From Candidatus Proelusimicrobium tauri (GTDB taxonomy: Bacteria; Elusimicrobiota; Elusimicrobia; Elusimicrobiales; Elusimicrobiaceae), in NCBI GenBank assembly GCA_002311025.1, contig DBYY01000003.1, positions 1 to 64,000 of the forward strand: 64,000 bases of DNA. Reading direction: 5' to 3'. Under the pieces are notes generated by a model that saw nothing but the letters and a program-made list of their open reading frames with translations, was not told the DNA's origin and made no database searches. The position numbers and the translations under genes were made by a program. Of this stretch, positions 37,052 through 44,529 are shown one piece after another. The stretch's first letter is position 1. Each line of letters begins with the position of its first letter.

Positions 37052-38380
37052 CTATCTTTTTGCACCGAAAGATAGGAACACATTGTCAAAACTAGTGGCA
37101 GTTGTTTCTGCGGTATGTCCAGTAAAGGCAATTCTTCCTACCATTTCGTCTTTAGAAGCACTACTACCTTTTACTATAACGGCATCACCGAAATTTCCGT
37201 TTTCATTAATAGGGGTTAAGTTGTTACCGTCATAACGATATTCATAAGAGTTTATAGAATTTGTTTGCTCTCTATTATAATCTACGTTAGTAAAGGTAAT
37301 ATTGTTCGGTGTTGAAGTGCCGACATTATTTATGACACCCGTTAACGTGAAATCATACCAAGAGGTATTAGTTATACTACCGCTTACAGTTTTGTTTGCC
37401 AGATTAAGATTTAAAGTAATATCACCCGCAATGTTTGCAACATTATTGACACCGCAAGTCGTTCTGAAGAAATTTCTAAAACCGATAACATTGCCCTTAA
37501 ATGTTGCTGTATTGCCATATCTGGCGGTATAATTATCTTTAAATTGCCTTGAAGTGTTAAACATATAAAATTGTTGTCCGCCATATCTGGTATAGCGTTT
37601 TTGCAAACTTGAGGATGCTATTGCCCAACCAGTGCCGCTTGAATAGCCGTGTTCAATAATATAATTGGTAAATACAGATTTCCAAGTATAATAGCCAAAC
37701 TCACTATATTGCAAGCCAAGTTTTCTGGCCCCCAAAGCAAAGTTCGTTAGATTAAAAGTCCAAGTAACATCCGTTAAGTTTGTGTAAGGCAGATTTTCCA
37801 AAATATTGTTGCTTGTAAGAAACGAAGCATTAAGCGTTGGAATGTTTTTTGTCTGTTGAGCCGGAAGATTATAAAAGTCAGCATAATTTGTGGAACTCTT
37901 AATGGAACTTATATCGATAGTCTTTTTCATTACAGGGCTATCAGGAGTATAACCTGAAACGAATCTATAATTCCCATCAACAGTATAGGCACGTTCTTCG
38001 TTCGTTTTATAAGTTGTTCCGCTGACAAGGATTGGCGCAAAAGAAACAATACCGATACTTAAATTTTTTCCGCTTAAAGTAGTATTGCTTTTGGCCCCTT
38101 TACCTATTGTGGTTACTCCGCTTAAAGAGCCGCTTGCAAGCAAAGCACCCACATTGGAAGAACCTGCTGTTGAGCCACCGGTATTAGAACCTCCTGTTCC
38201 CCCACCGGTGCTACCACCTGTATTAGAGCCACCGGTATTACTTCCGCCGCCTGAACCTCCGGGGTTTACCGGTCCGACAGCAGCGCTACTTCCGCCACCG
38301 CCACCGCCACCGTTAGAAGCAACCATAACCCCGCCACCGATACCGAGGGCACATAAAATAGAAATGATAATTGTTGTCAT
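37052..38380 (-). CDS. TbpB-like cargo protein 2 (tandem paralog)
   Basis: 442 residues. MTTIIISILCALGIGGG start, Gly-rich linker with GGSNTGGST units (about 24-75), motif FALGARKLGLQYSEFGYYTW, FYMFNTSRQF, ATFKGNVIGF with lone Cys (TTCGVNN), GDITLNLNLANKTVSGSITN, and the C-terminal GDAVIVKGSSASKDEMVGRIAFTG...LSFGAKR, the closest of the set to the canonical TbpB ending FGAKR. It is most similar to copy 3 across the middle region, suggesting a recent duplication of the pair. Confidence 0.73.
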   Translation of the reverse strand: MTTIIISILCALGIGGGVMVASNGGGGGGGSSAAVGPVNPGGSGGGSNTGGSNTGGSTGGGTGGSNTGGSTAGSSNVGALLASGSLSGVTTIGKGAKSNTTLSGKNLSIGIVSFAPILVSGTTYKTNEERAYTVDGNYRFVSGYTPDSPVMKKTIDISSIKSSTNYADFYNLPAQQTKNIPTLNASFLTSNNILENLPYTNLTDVTWTFNLTNFALGARKLGLQYSEFGYYTWKSVFTNYIIEHGYSSGTGWAIASSSLQKRYTRYGGQQFYMFNTSRQFKDNYTARYGNTATFKGNVIGFRNFFRTTCGVNNVANIAGDITLNLNLANKTVSGSITNTSWYDFTLTGVINNVGTSTPNNITFTNVDYNREQTNSINSYEYRYDGNNLTPINENGNFGDAVIVKGSSASKDEMVGRIAFTGHTAETTATSFDNVFLSFGAKR

Positions 38381-38429
38381 AAATACCTCCTATTACAAAG
38401 GTAATTTATACCTAAAATCTTATAACAAT

Positions 38430-38457
38430 ATTATATCCGTAATATATAAAAAATCAA
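38430..38457 (-). promoter_or_regulatory. Promoter of cargo gene 2
   Basis: Minus strand TTGATT (38452-38457), 16 bases, TATAAT (38430-38435), 49 bases before the ATG. Confidence 0.7.
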
Positions 38458-38472
38458 GAGTGTTTAATAATA

Positions 38473-38508
38473 TAAAAAAGGAAGTCCCGTTAAAAAAGGA
38501 CTTCCTTC
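38473..38508 (-). terminator. Terminator after cargo gene 1
   Basis: AAGGAAGTCC pairs with GGACTTCCTT around a TTAAAAA-type loop, followed on the minus strand by a T run. Confidence 0.85.
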
Positions 38509-38527
38509 AAATTTTCCAAACAATGTT

Positions 38528-39865
38528 TTATTGTGGTTGAGTGTAAGTACTTCCAAAAGCAAGGTAGTTAAATATATGAGTATCTTTATCAACTTTTCCA
38601 ACAAAAGCAATACCGCCCACAAGTTCATCTTCGGAAGGATTGCTCCCTTTAACTATCGCAGCAGTGCCGAATAAATTATCAGAAGATAATTTTTTTAGAC
38701 CTTCTCCGTTTAATTTATAACCTGTTATAGAATTTGTTTGTCCTGTATTATAAGAAACACTTTTTATTTGCATATTAGGGGTTTGAGCACCGAGGTTTGG
38801 CAAATAGATTTCTCCTGATAAATTTAAGTCATACCAAGTTTTATCTCCTACCATAACATTTGTAATCGCGCCGGAAAAAGTTCTCTTATTACTAACTAAG
38901 TTAAAGTTAAGACTTAAGGTTATATTTCCCGTTAAATTATAATTGCTGTAACCGGTATTACAATTGGAATGTTCTTCGTGTTGAAGGCCGATAACTGTTC
39001 CCGTAAAAGTTGCTCTGTTATTGGGATAACGGTTTTTAAATTCCTGCCCGACAAGTTGTTTGGATTTATCAAACATATAGAACTGTTCCCCTCGGCTTTT
39101 ACTGCGGATATATTGTTCATAAGGTATATAGGGGTATCCTTCAACATATCCGCCGGTAATACCGGTAGTCCAAACATAATAACCAAAATCACTGTTTTTT
39201 AGACCTAATTTTCTACCCCCTAAAGCAAGACTAGCCGAAGTAAAATTCCAAGTAGATCCCTTAAGTTGTAGGAAATAACTGTTTCCTTCTCCTGTTGGAA
39301 TATTTAAATAGAATTGTGATAAAGGCATAGTATTGGGAGTAGCAGAAGTATGCTGATAGAAATCCGCAAAATCACTTTGAGAGGATATTTGGTTTAAATT
39401 AAAGGAAATTTGCATATTGGGAGATGATCCGTATTTTGCTAAATAGGAGCCATCACCCCAACCGACAAAACTTTGCGGGAAAGAATACCAAGTTCCTTGT
39501 AAAGAAGCATAGGGTAATTGGGTTACCAAATAAGGAACAAAAGCCGCAACCCCAATAGTTAAAGTCTTATTTTCTAAGGTTGTATTATTTTTTGATGTCG
39601 GCCCAAGGGTTGTAATAGAACTTGTGGAACCATTTTCAATAAAAGGTGAGACTGTTGGTAAATTTGGATTTGTTTGTCCGCCGGAGTTGCCTCCACCGGA
39701 AGAACCGCCACCTCCGCCGATTTGTTCCCCACCGCTTGAGCCGCCGGGATTTGCAGGAGCGACAACGGCACTGCTTGAGCCACCACCGCCACCGCCGTTA
39801 GAGGCAATCATAACACCGCCACCGATACCGAGTGCTGCTAAAATTGAAATAATAATTGTTGTCAT
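38528..39865 (-). CDS. TbpB-like cargo protein 1 (tandem paralog)
   Basis: 445 residues, first of the six in transcription order. MTTIIISILAALGIGGG start with AGGAG 8 bases upstream, Gly-rich linker (about 24-68), motif LALGGRKLGLKNSDFGYYVW, FYMFDKSKQL, ATFTGTVIGLQHEEHSNC with the lone Cys, GNITLSLNFN..RTFSGAITN, and GTAAIVKGSNPSEDELVGGIAFVG. Its C-terminus ends LAFGSTYTQPQ: the FGAKK ending shared by the other copies is replaced. In Slam cargo this barrel end matters for recognition, so this copy may be handled differently (inference). Confidence 0.72.
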   Translation of the reverse strand: MTTIIISILAALGIGGGVMIASNGGGGGGSSSAVVAPANPGGSSGGEQIGGGGGSSGGGNSGGQTNPNLPTVSPFIENGSTSSITTLGPTSKNNTTLENKTLTIGVAAFVPYLVTQLPYASLQGTWYSFPQSFVGWGDGSYLAKYGSSPNMQISFNLNQISSQSDFADFYQHTSATPNTMPLSQFYLNIPTGEGNSYFLQLKGSTWNFTSASLALGGRKLGLKNSDFGYYVWTTGITGGYVEGYPYIPYEQYIRSKSRGEQFYMFDKSKQLVGQEFKNRYPNNRATFTGTVIGLQHEEHSNCNTGYSNYNLTGNITLSLNFNLVSNKRTFSGAITNVMVGDKTWYDLNLSGEIYLPNLGAQTPNMQIKSVSYNTGQTNSITGYKLNGEGLKKLSSDNLFGTAAIVKGSNPSEDELVGGIAFVGKVDKDTHIFNYLAFGSTYTQPQ

Positions 39866-39907
39866 AAACTATCTCCTAAAAGACAGATCTTTTTAAACAT
39901 ATATAAT

Positions 39908-39935
39908 ATTATACAGAAAAGTGCAAGAAAGTCAA
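39908..39935 (-). promoter_or_regulatory. Promoter of cargo gene 1
   Basis: Minus strand TTGACT (39930-39935), 16 bases, TATAAT (39908-39913), 42 bases before the ATG. Divergent from the aax promoter. Confidence 0.75.
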
Positions 39936-39961
39936 GATTTTAATAAAATTATTTTTTTAAA

Positions 39962-40023
39962 AAATAATTACTTGACATTAGTTTAAATAATTACTATAAA
40001 TTATAAAGCGATATTTTATCGCT
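39962..40023 (+). promoter_or_regulatory. aax promoter with flanking direct repeats and leader hairpin
   Basis: TTGACA (39972-39977), 17 bases, TATAAA (39995-40000). The 11-mer AAATAATTACT occurs twice, at 39962-39972 and 39985-39995, exactly 23 bases apart, ending at the first base of the -35 and of the -10. In the leader, AGCGATA/TATCGCT forms a 7-base-pair hairpin (40007-40023) directly before the AGGGGG ribosome site. These could be binding sites and a translation control element, but the AT-rich context calls for caution. Confidence 0.6.
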
Positions 40024-40033
40024 AGGGGGTTAA

Positions 40034-41332
40034 ATGAAGAAAAACATAGTTATATTACTATTGGCAATTCTATGTCTTTTATGCTTTGCTGTATTTATAC
40101 AAGCAGAAGAAAATAAGACAAGCCAAAATCAAAACGCAAGCCCTATGATTATTCTTACAGAAGATGACTGGGAAGATACGGGAATTATTACTCCTGTTAA
40201 ACATCAAAGGCGTTTGCAAGAAAATAAACAAGCCCATCAACAACTTGAAGATCCTTTTGCTTTTTATTCCGATTTCAAAGAATCGGTAGAAAAAATAATT
40301 GGTCTTCAGTTTGGTGCGGATATTTCTTTTACGGCGCAAAGGCTTTCGCCAAACGGAAAGCAAACAGCCATACAGGCAATTTACTATCCTTATGCCACTT
40401 GGACTTTATTTAAGGATAAAGGTTTTATGGGAACGGCCGAATTAAACTTCAATTATAATTTGGTTCGTTATTGGGGGCAGGAAGCAGGCGTTCTTCAGGA
40501 AAGAGGCGGAATTGTAAACTCTATCAATGATTATCCGACAAGAGAGGATACTTTTAGCCAAGCCTCTTTTACTCATACTTGGGGTGGCGCTTTTAGTTGG
40601 CTTTCTTGGACTGTGGGGCAGTTCCCTATTTATAACTTTGACGGAACAGATTACGACGCAAACGAGCAAACAGGTTTAATAAACTATGTTCTTGCTCAAA
40701 ATGCGACGCAGGCCTATCCTTCGGCAAGTTTGGGTGCTTATATTCAAATTACACCGACGGAAAATCTAACTATAAGCGGCGGTTACCAAGATGCCCATAA
40801 TGTAAGCGGAAATAAAATTGAATTCGACACCGCCTTTGACGGTAAATATACCGGTTTTGCTTCCATAAGTTATAGTTTTAATTTATTTGGCAAACCGGGG
40901 CAATATAGCGCACTGGGGTATTATCAGCCTTCCGTTGAAGAACAAGAAGGATATACTTGGGGTTGGTCGCTTAACAGTCAGCAAGGTTTGACGGAAAAAT
41001 TAACTATCTTTAACAGAATAAACGGTATTAGCGAGCAAATTTTGCCTATCAGCCGTTCTTATGTTTTAGGTCTTGCTTATAAAAATCCTTTGGATAGAAA
41101 TCCTTTGGATGTTATAACTTTTGCTGCGGCTTATAATCAGTTAAGTGCGCAGGGGTTAGGTTACCCTGTTTATAACCGCGCTTATGAAATGGCTTTTGAA
41201 GCGCAATGGGTTTGGGGGTTTTCTCAATACCTTACAATTACGCCGGATATTCAGGTTTATCCTAATGCCGGTTTAAATTCCGAAGAGGAATTTGTGACAG
41301 TTGTTTCCTTAAGAACAACATTTATGTTTTAA
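40034..41332 (+). CDS. aaxA: OprB-family outer-membrane porin (AaxA-like)
   Basis: 432 residues. The signal segment (about 5-24) is followed by a helical N-terminal region and an OprB-type carbohydrate-selective porin barrel (about 95-432): GADISFTAQRL, FSWLSWTVGQFPIYNFDG, ending in SLRTTFMF with terminal Phe. In Chlamydiae the porin AaxA lets arginine through the outer membrane for AaxB and AaxC. Here the same three-gene order is seen, with 17 bases to the decarboxylase gene. The gene name rests on context; on sequence alone it is an OprB-family porin. Confidence 0.82.
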   Translation: MKKNIVILLLAILCLLCFAVFIQAEENKTSQNQNASPMIILTEDDWEDTGIITPVKHQRRLQENKQAHQQLEDPFAFYSDFKESVEKIIGLQFGADISFTAQRLSPNGKQTAIQAIYYPYATWTLFKDKGFMGTAELNFNYNLVRYWGQEAGVLQERGGIVNSINDYPTREDTFSQASFTHTWGGAFSWLSWTVGQFPIYNFDGTDYDANEQTGLINYVLAQNATQAYPSASLGAYIQITPTENLTISGGYQDAHNVSGNKIEFDTAFDGKYTGFASISYSFNLFGKPGQYSALGYYQPSVEEQEGYTWGWSLNSQQGLTEKLTIFNRINGISEQILPISRSYVLGLAYKNPLDRNPLDVITFAAAYNQLSAQGLGYPVYNRAYEMAFEAQWVWGFSQYLTITPDIQVYPNAGLNSEEEFVTVVSLRTTFMF

Positions 41333-41349
41333 TTACGGGGGTTTGTTTT

Positions 41350-41955
41350 ATGACAGAAAATTGTAATCAGGAATACGGAACAAGATATCCGACTTTATGT
41401 TTTTATAGCGGCGGTGCAGGCCAAGCGCAAGACGGTATTCCGCCACAACCTTTTGAAACTTTTTGCTATGATTCCGCATTAAAACAGGCAAAAATAGAAA
41501 ACTTTAATGTTATTCCTTATACTTCGGTTTTACCGAAAGAATTATACGGCAATATCGTGCCGGTGGATATGGTAGCGGATAGTTTTCATCACGGCGCGGT
41601 GTTAGAAGTTATTATGGCAGGCAATGGCGCAAATATCAACGAGCATAAAGCAATTGCAACCGGCATCGGCATTTGCTGGGGTAAAGATAAAAAAGGCAAT
41701 TTAATCGGTGGATGGGCGGCAGAATATGTAGAATATTTTAGCACACCTATTGACGATGAAATTGCCGAAGGTCACGCAAGAATGTGGCTTAATAAATCTT
41801 TAAACCACGAACTTATGTTAAGAGGTGTTGAAAAACATAGCGAGTTTCAGTTCTTCCATAATTATCTTAACTTAACTCAACCTTTTGGTTATTGTCTAAC
41901 GGTGCTTGGCTTTTTGAACTTCAAAAATGCTGCACCGGTGATTATTAAAAAATAG
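41350..41955 (+). CDS. aaxB: Pyruvoyl-dependent arginine decarboxylase (AaxB-like)
   Basis: 201 residues. The proenzyme cleaves itself between Thr58 and Ser59 in PYTSVLPKELYGN; Ser59 becomes the pyruvoyl group. Other family segments are GTRYPTL, FETFCYDSAL, HGAVLEVIMAG, ICWGKDKKGNLIGGWAAEYVEYF and HSEFQFFHNY. The sequence is strikingly like chlamydial AaxB, which likewise has a Thr-Ser cleavage site. It turns arginine into agmatine and CO2, consuming a proton, so the operon can raise internal pH or remove host arginine. The flanking porin and antiporter genes support this. Confidence 0.92.
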   Translation: MTENCNQEYGTRYPTLCFYSGGAGQAQDGIPPQPFETFCYDSALKQAKIENFNVIPYTSVLPKELYGNIVPVDMVADSFHHGAVLEVIMAGNGANINEHKAIATGIGICWGKDKKGNLIGGWAAEYVEYFSTPIDDEIAEGHARMWLNKSLNHELMLRGVEKHSEFQFFHNYLNLTQPFGYCLTVLGFLNFKNAAPVIIKK

Positions 41956-41962
41956 GTGATTT

Positions 41963-43414
41963 ATGGGAAACAAGAACAATAATACAGCAGGTAAATTAGG
42001 CGTTATAGGTCTTGCCGCCATTGTTATAAGTTCTATGATCGGGGGAGGAATTTTTTCCCTCCCCCAAAATATGGCGCAAGGGGCTTCTGTCGGCGTTATT
42101 TTGATAGCGTGGCTGATAACGGGTATAGGTATGTACTTTATCGCAAATACATTCAGCATTTTATCGGAAGTTAAACCGGATTTAACTTCGGGTATTTATA
42201 TGTATGCTAGGGATGGTTTCGGTCCTTTTACCGGTTTTACTATCGGTTGGGGATATTGGCTTTCGCAGATATTCGGTAATGTCGGTTATGCCGTTATAAC
42301 TATGGATGCTTTAAATTACTTTTTCCCCCCGCATTTTGTAGGCGGAAATAATTTGCTTTCCATATTTTGCGGTTCGCTCTTAATTTGGTTTTTTAACTTT
42401 GTTGTTTTAAGAGGTGTTAAACAGGCCGCCATAATGAATATTATGGGAACTATCGGTAAACTTGTACCGCTTGCGATTTTTATAATTTTACTTATTTTGG
42501 CTTTTAATTTTGATAAGTTTAATTATGATTTTTGGGGCCATTTAAGAACGGATAATCTTGGACCTTTTTCCGCGCAACTTAAAAGCACAATGCTTGTGAC
42601 CTTGTGGGCCTTTATCGGTATAGAGGGCGCCGTGGTGCTATCTAACAGGGCCAAAAGCCAAAACGAAGTAAGCAAAGCCACCTTTCTTGGTTTTATAGGG
42701 TGTTTGGTTATTTATGTTTTGCTTTCCGTTTTGCCTTTTGGTTTTATGGATCAAGAACAAATTGCCAAAATCGCCAATCCGTCAACTGCGGGTATTTTGG
42801 AAAAACTCGTCGGTCCTTGGGGTAGTTGGTTAATGAATATAGGCCTTTTGATTGCCGTTTTATTCAGTTGGCTTGCGTGGACAATGATTTCGGCCGAAAT
42901 ACCTTTTGCCGCTGCTAAAAACGGCACTTTTCCACGTCAATTTGCTAGGGAAAATAAAAACGGCGCGCCGAGTGTTTCTTTATGGGTAACAAGTGCTATT
43001 ATGCAACTTGCTATACTTATGGTTTATTTTTCCAATAATGCTTGGAACACAATGTTAAGTATTACAGGTGTTATGGTTTTGCCTGCTTATATCGCAAGCA
43101 CAATGTATCTGTGGAAACTGACTAAAAACGGAGAGTATGAAAAGGCAAAAAAAAGCGGTAAAAAACTTGCCATTATGACGGGTATTTTGGGCTCTTTTTA
43201 CGGTTTTTGGCTAATTTACGCAGCCGGTTTAAAATACTTGTTTATGGCATTTATTTTTCTTGCTCTTGGTATTCCTTTCTTTATTATGGCAAGGAGACAA
43301 TCTGCCGACGGAAAAGCGATTTTTGCTAAAAAAGAAAAAGGATCAGTTTTATTTATCCTTGCAGTTGCCCTTGCGGCTATAATTGCTTTTGCAAGCGGCT
43401 TGCTTAAGATATAA
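41963..43414 (+). CDS. aaxC: Arginine/agmatine antiporter, APC family (AaxC-like)
   Basis: 483 residues with about 12 membrane helices of the amino acid-polyamine-organocation family. The unwound TM1 motif SSMIGGGIFSLP and the TM6 segment LWAFIGIEGAVVLSNRAKS are present. In the AaxABC system it swaps external arginine for internal agmatine. It starts 7 bases after aaxB with AGGTG upstream and is followed by a terminator. Other APC exchangers (e.g. lysine/cadaverine or arginine/ornithine) would look similar; the context selects arginine/agmatine. Confidence 0.88.
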   Translation: MGNKNNNTAGKLGVIGLAAIVISSMIGGGIFSLPQNMAQGASVGVILIAWLITGIGMYFIANTFSILSEVKPDLTSGIYMYARDGFGPFTGFTIGWGYWLSQIFGNVGYAVITMDALNYFFPPHFVGGNNLLSIFCGSLLIWFFNFVVLRGVKQAAIMNIMGTIGKLVPLAIFIILLILAFNFDKFNYDFWGHLRTDNLGPFSAQLKSTMLVTLWAFIGIEGAVVLSNRAKSQNEVSKATFLGFIGCLVIYVLLSVLPFGFMDQEQIAKIANPSTAGILEKLVGPWGSWLMNIGLLIAVLFSWLAWTMISAEIPFAAAKNGTFPRQFARENKNGAPSVSLWVTSAIMQLAILMVYFSNNAWNTMLSITGVMVLPAYIASTMYLWKLTKNGEYEKAKKSGKKLAIMTGILGSFYGFWLIYAAGLKYLFMAFIFLALGIPFFIMARRQSADGKAIFAKKEKGSVLFILAVALAAIIAFASGLLKI

Positions 43415-43437
43415 GATAAATTCGTAAGATAAATATA

Positions 43438-43464
43438 AAGGACTGCTTTACAAAGCAGTCCTTT
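43438..43464 (+). terminator. Terminator of the aax operon
   Basis: AAGGACTGCTTT pairs with AAAGCAGTCCTTT, followed by a pyrimidine-rich stretch. Confidence 0.8.
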
Positions 43465-43471
43465 CTATTTG

Positions 43472-43511
43472 GGTCTAAAGACCTAGTTTTATATGGGTCC
43501 AAATACTCTTG
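43472..43511 (+). promoter_or_regulatory. GGTC-box palindrome and phased half-site (copy 2)
   Basis: GGTCTAAAGACC (43472-43483) is a perfect palindrome with 5-base arms. TATGGGTCCAAATACTCTTG (43492-43511) follows with the GGTC cores 24 bases apart, as in a two-turn arrangement on one face of the helix. The last TTG starts a promoter: TTGCGA (43509-43514), 18 bases, TATAAT (43533-43538). It precedes the ankyrin gene. Confidence 0.72.
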
Positions 43512-43572
43512 CGAAGCATTTTAAAATAAATCTATAATGTACTTATAAGAGTTTCAAACAGGAGATTTAGAA

Positions 43573-44442
43573 GTGAAAAAATTATTAATTGTTTGTTCAG
43601 TTTTTTTCTTAGCAAGCGGTTTTACTAAAGAAGAAATTGCTTCAAAAATAGACGAAAATATTGTGAAAGAATTTAAAACGGAATTAACTCAACTTCAAGT
43701 ACGACAAGTAGGCCCCGCAGATATTGTTGAAAAAGTTCAAAACAATGATTATGAAGGCGTTAAAGCATATCTTGCTAAAGGCGGAAAACCCAATATGAAA
43801 TGGGCAGACAATACCCTTTTAATGATTGCCGCTAAAAGAGGTTATAATGATATTTGCGAACTTCTACTCTCTTATTATAAACCAAATATGAGCATAGATG
43901 AAACTAACAAATATGGTTGGACTGCTCTTATGTTTGCGGCAGGAAGTAATCAGGGTAAAACCGTGGATTTATTAATTAAAAAAGGTGCAGATAAAAATCA
44001 TAAAACGAGCAGTTTTTTGGAAACGGTAATCGGTATTGCTGCGATAAACTGTGCAAATGACGCTCTTGTGGCTTTGTTAGATAATGGCGCAAATATTGAA
44101 CAAACAAGTTCTTATAATTATACTCCTTTGATGGCAGCCATAGATTCATATGTTGTCAAAGATGAAGTAAAAATATTGGCGACAGTAAAACTTCTTAACT
44201 CCAGAAAAGCAAATGTTAATGCAAGAGCCGAAGAAGGCGAAACACCTTTAATGATAGCCGCCGCAAAAGGATATTATAATGTAGTAAACTTTTTATTATC
44301 CAAAGAAAGACTTGATCAAGGTGACGGCAAAAAAATAGAAATAAATGCAGAAGATGCTTATGGTAGAACGGCTTTACAATATGCTAAAGATAACGCCCAT
44401 CCCAAAACAGCAGATCTTATTAAACAACGTGGCGGAAAATAA
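43573..44442 (+). CDS. Secreted ankyrin-repeat protein
   Basis: 289 residues: signal peptide (1-18, VKKLLIVCSVFFLASG-like hydrophobic start), a short helical region, then about five ankyrin repeats (about 52-285) with typical units such as DNTLLMIAAKRGYNDICELLL, GWTALMFAAGSNQGKTVDLLIKKGA and GETPLMIAAAKGYYNVVNFLL. The start at 43573 is a GTG-like position in the track reading as Met, with GGAG at 43561. Ankyrin repeats bind proteins; in a periplasmic setting the partner is unknown. It shares the GGTC-type upstream element with the two giant proteins, which suggests a joint role. Confidence 0.82.
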   Translation: MKKLLIVCSVFFLASGFTKEEIASKIDENIVKEFKTELTQLQVRQVGPADIVEKVQNNDYEGVKAYLAKGGKPNMKWADNTLLMIAAKRGYNDICELLLSYYKPNMSIDETNKYGWTALMFAAGSNQGKTVDLLIKKGADKNHKTSSFLETVIGIAAINCANDALVALLDNGANIEQTSSYNYTPLMAAIDSYVVKDEVKILATVKLLNSRKANVNARAEEGETPLMIAAAKGYYNVVNFLLSKERLDQGDGKKIEINAEDAYGRTALQYAKDNAHPKTADLIKQRGGK

Positions 44443-44462
44443 AAAAAGATTTTAATATGAAA

Positions 44463-44492
44463 AAAACCCTATTTCAAAGATAGGGTTTTTTT
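44463..44492. terminator. Bidirectional terminator between ankyrin gene and rnpB
   Basis: AAAAAACCCTAT pairs with ATAGGGTTTTTT. It can end the ankyrin transcript (plus) and any read-through from rnpB (minus). Confidence 0.85.
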
Positions 44493-44529
44493 GTTGTTAT
44501 ATTTGTGACAGTTGTTCTATCTCAATTTT

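Noticed and set aside
31339..39865. Cargo proteins as classical lipoproteins
   Set aside because: Cys at position 10 occurs in only three of six and is not in a lipobox context; it is followed by ALGIGGG instead of a mature linker.
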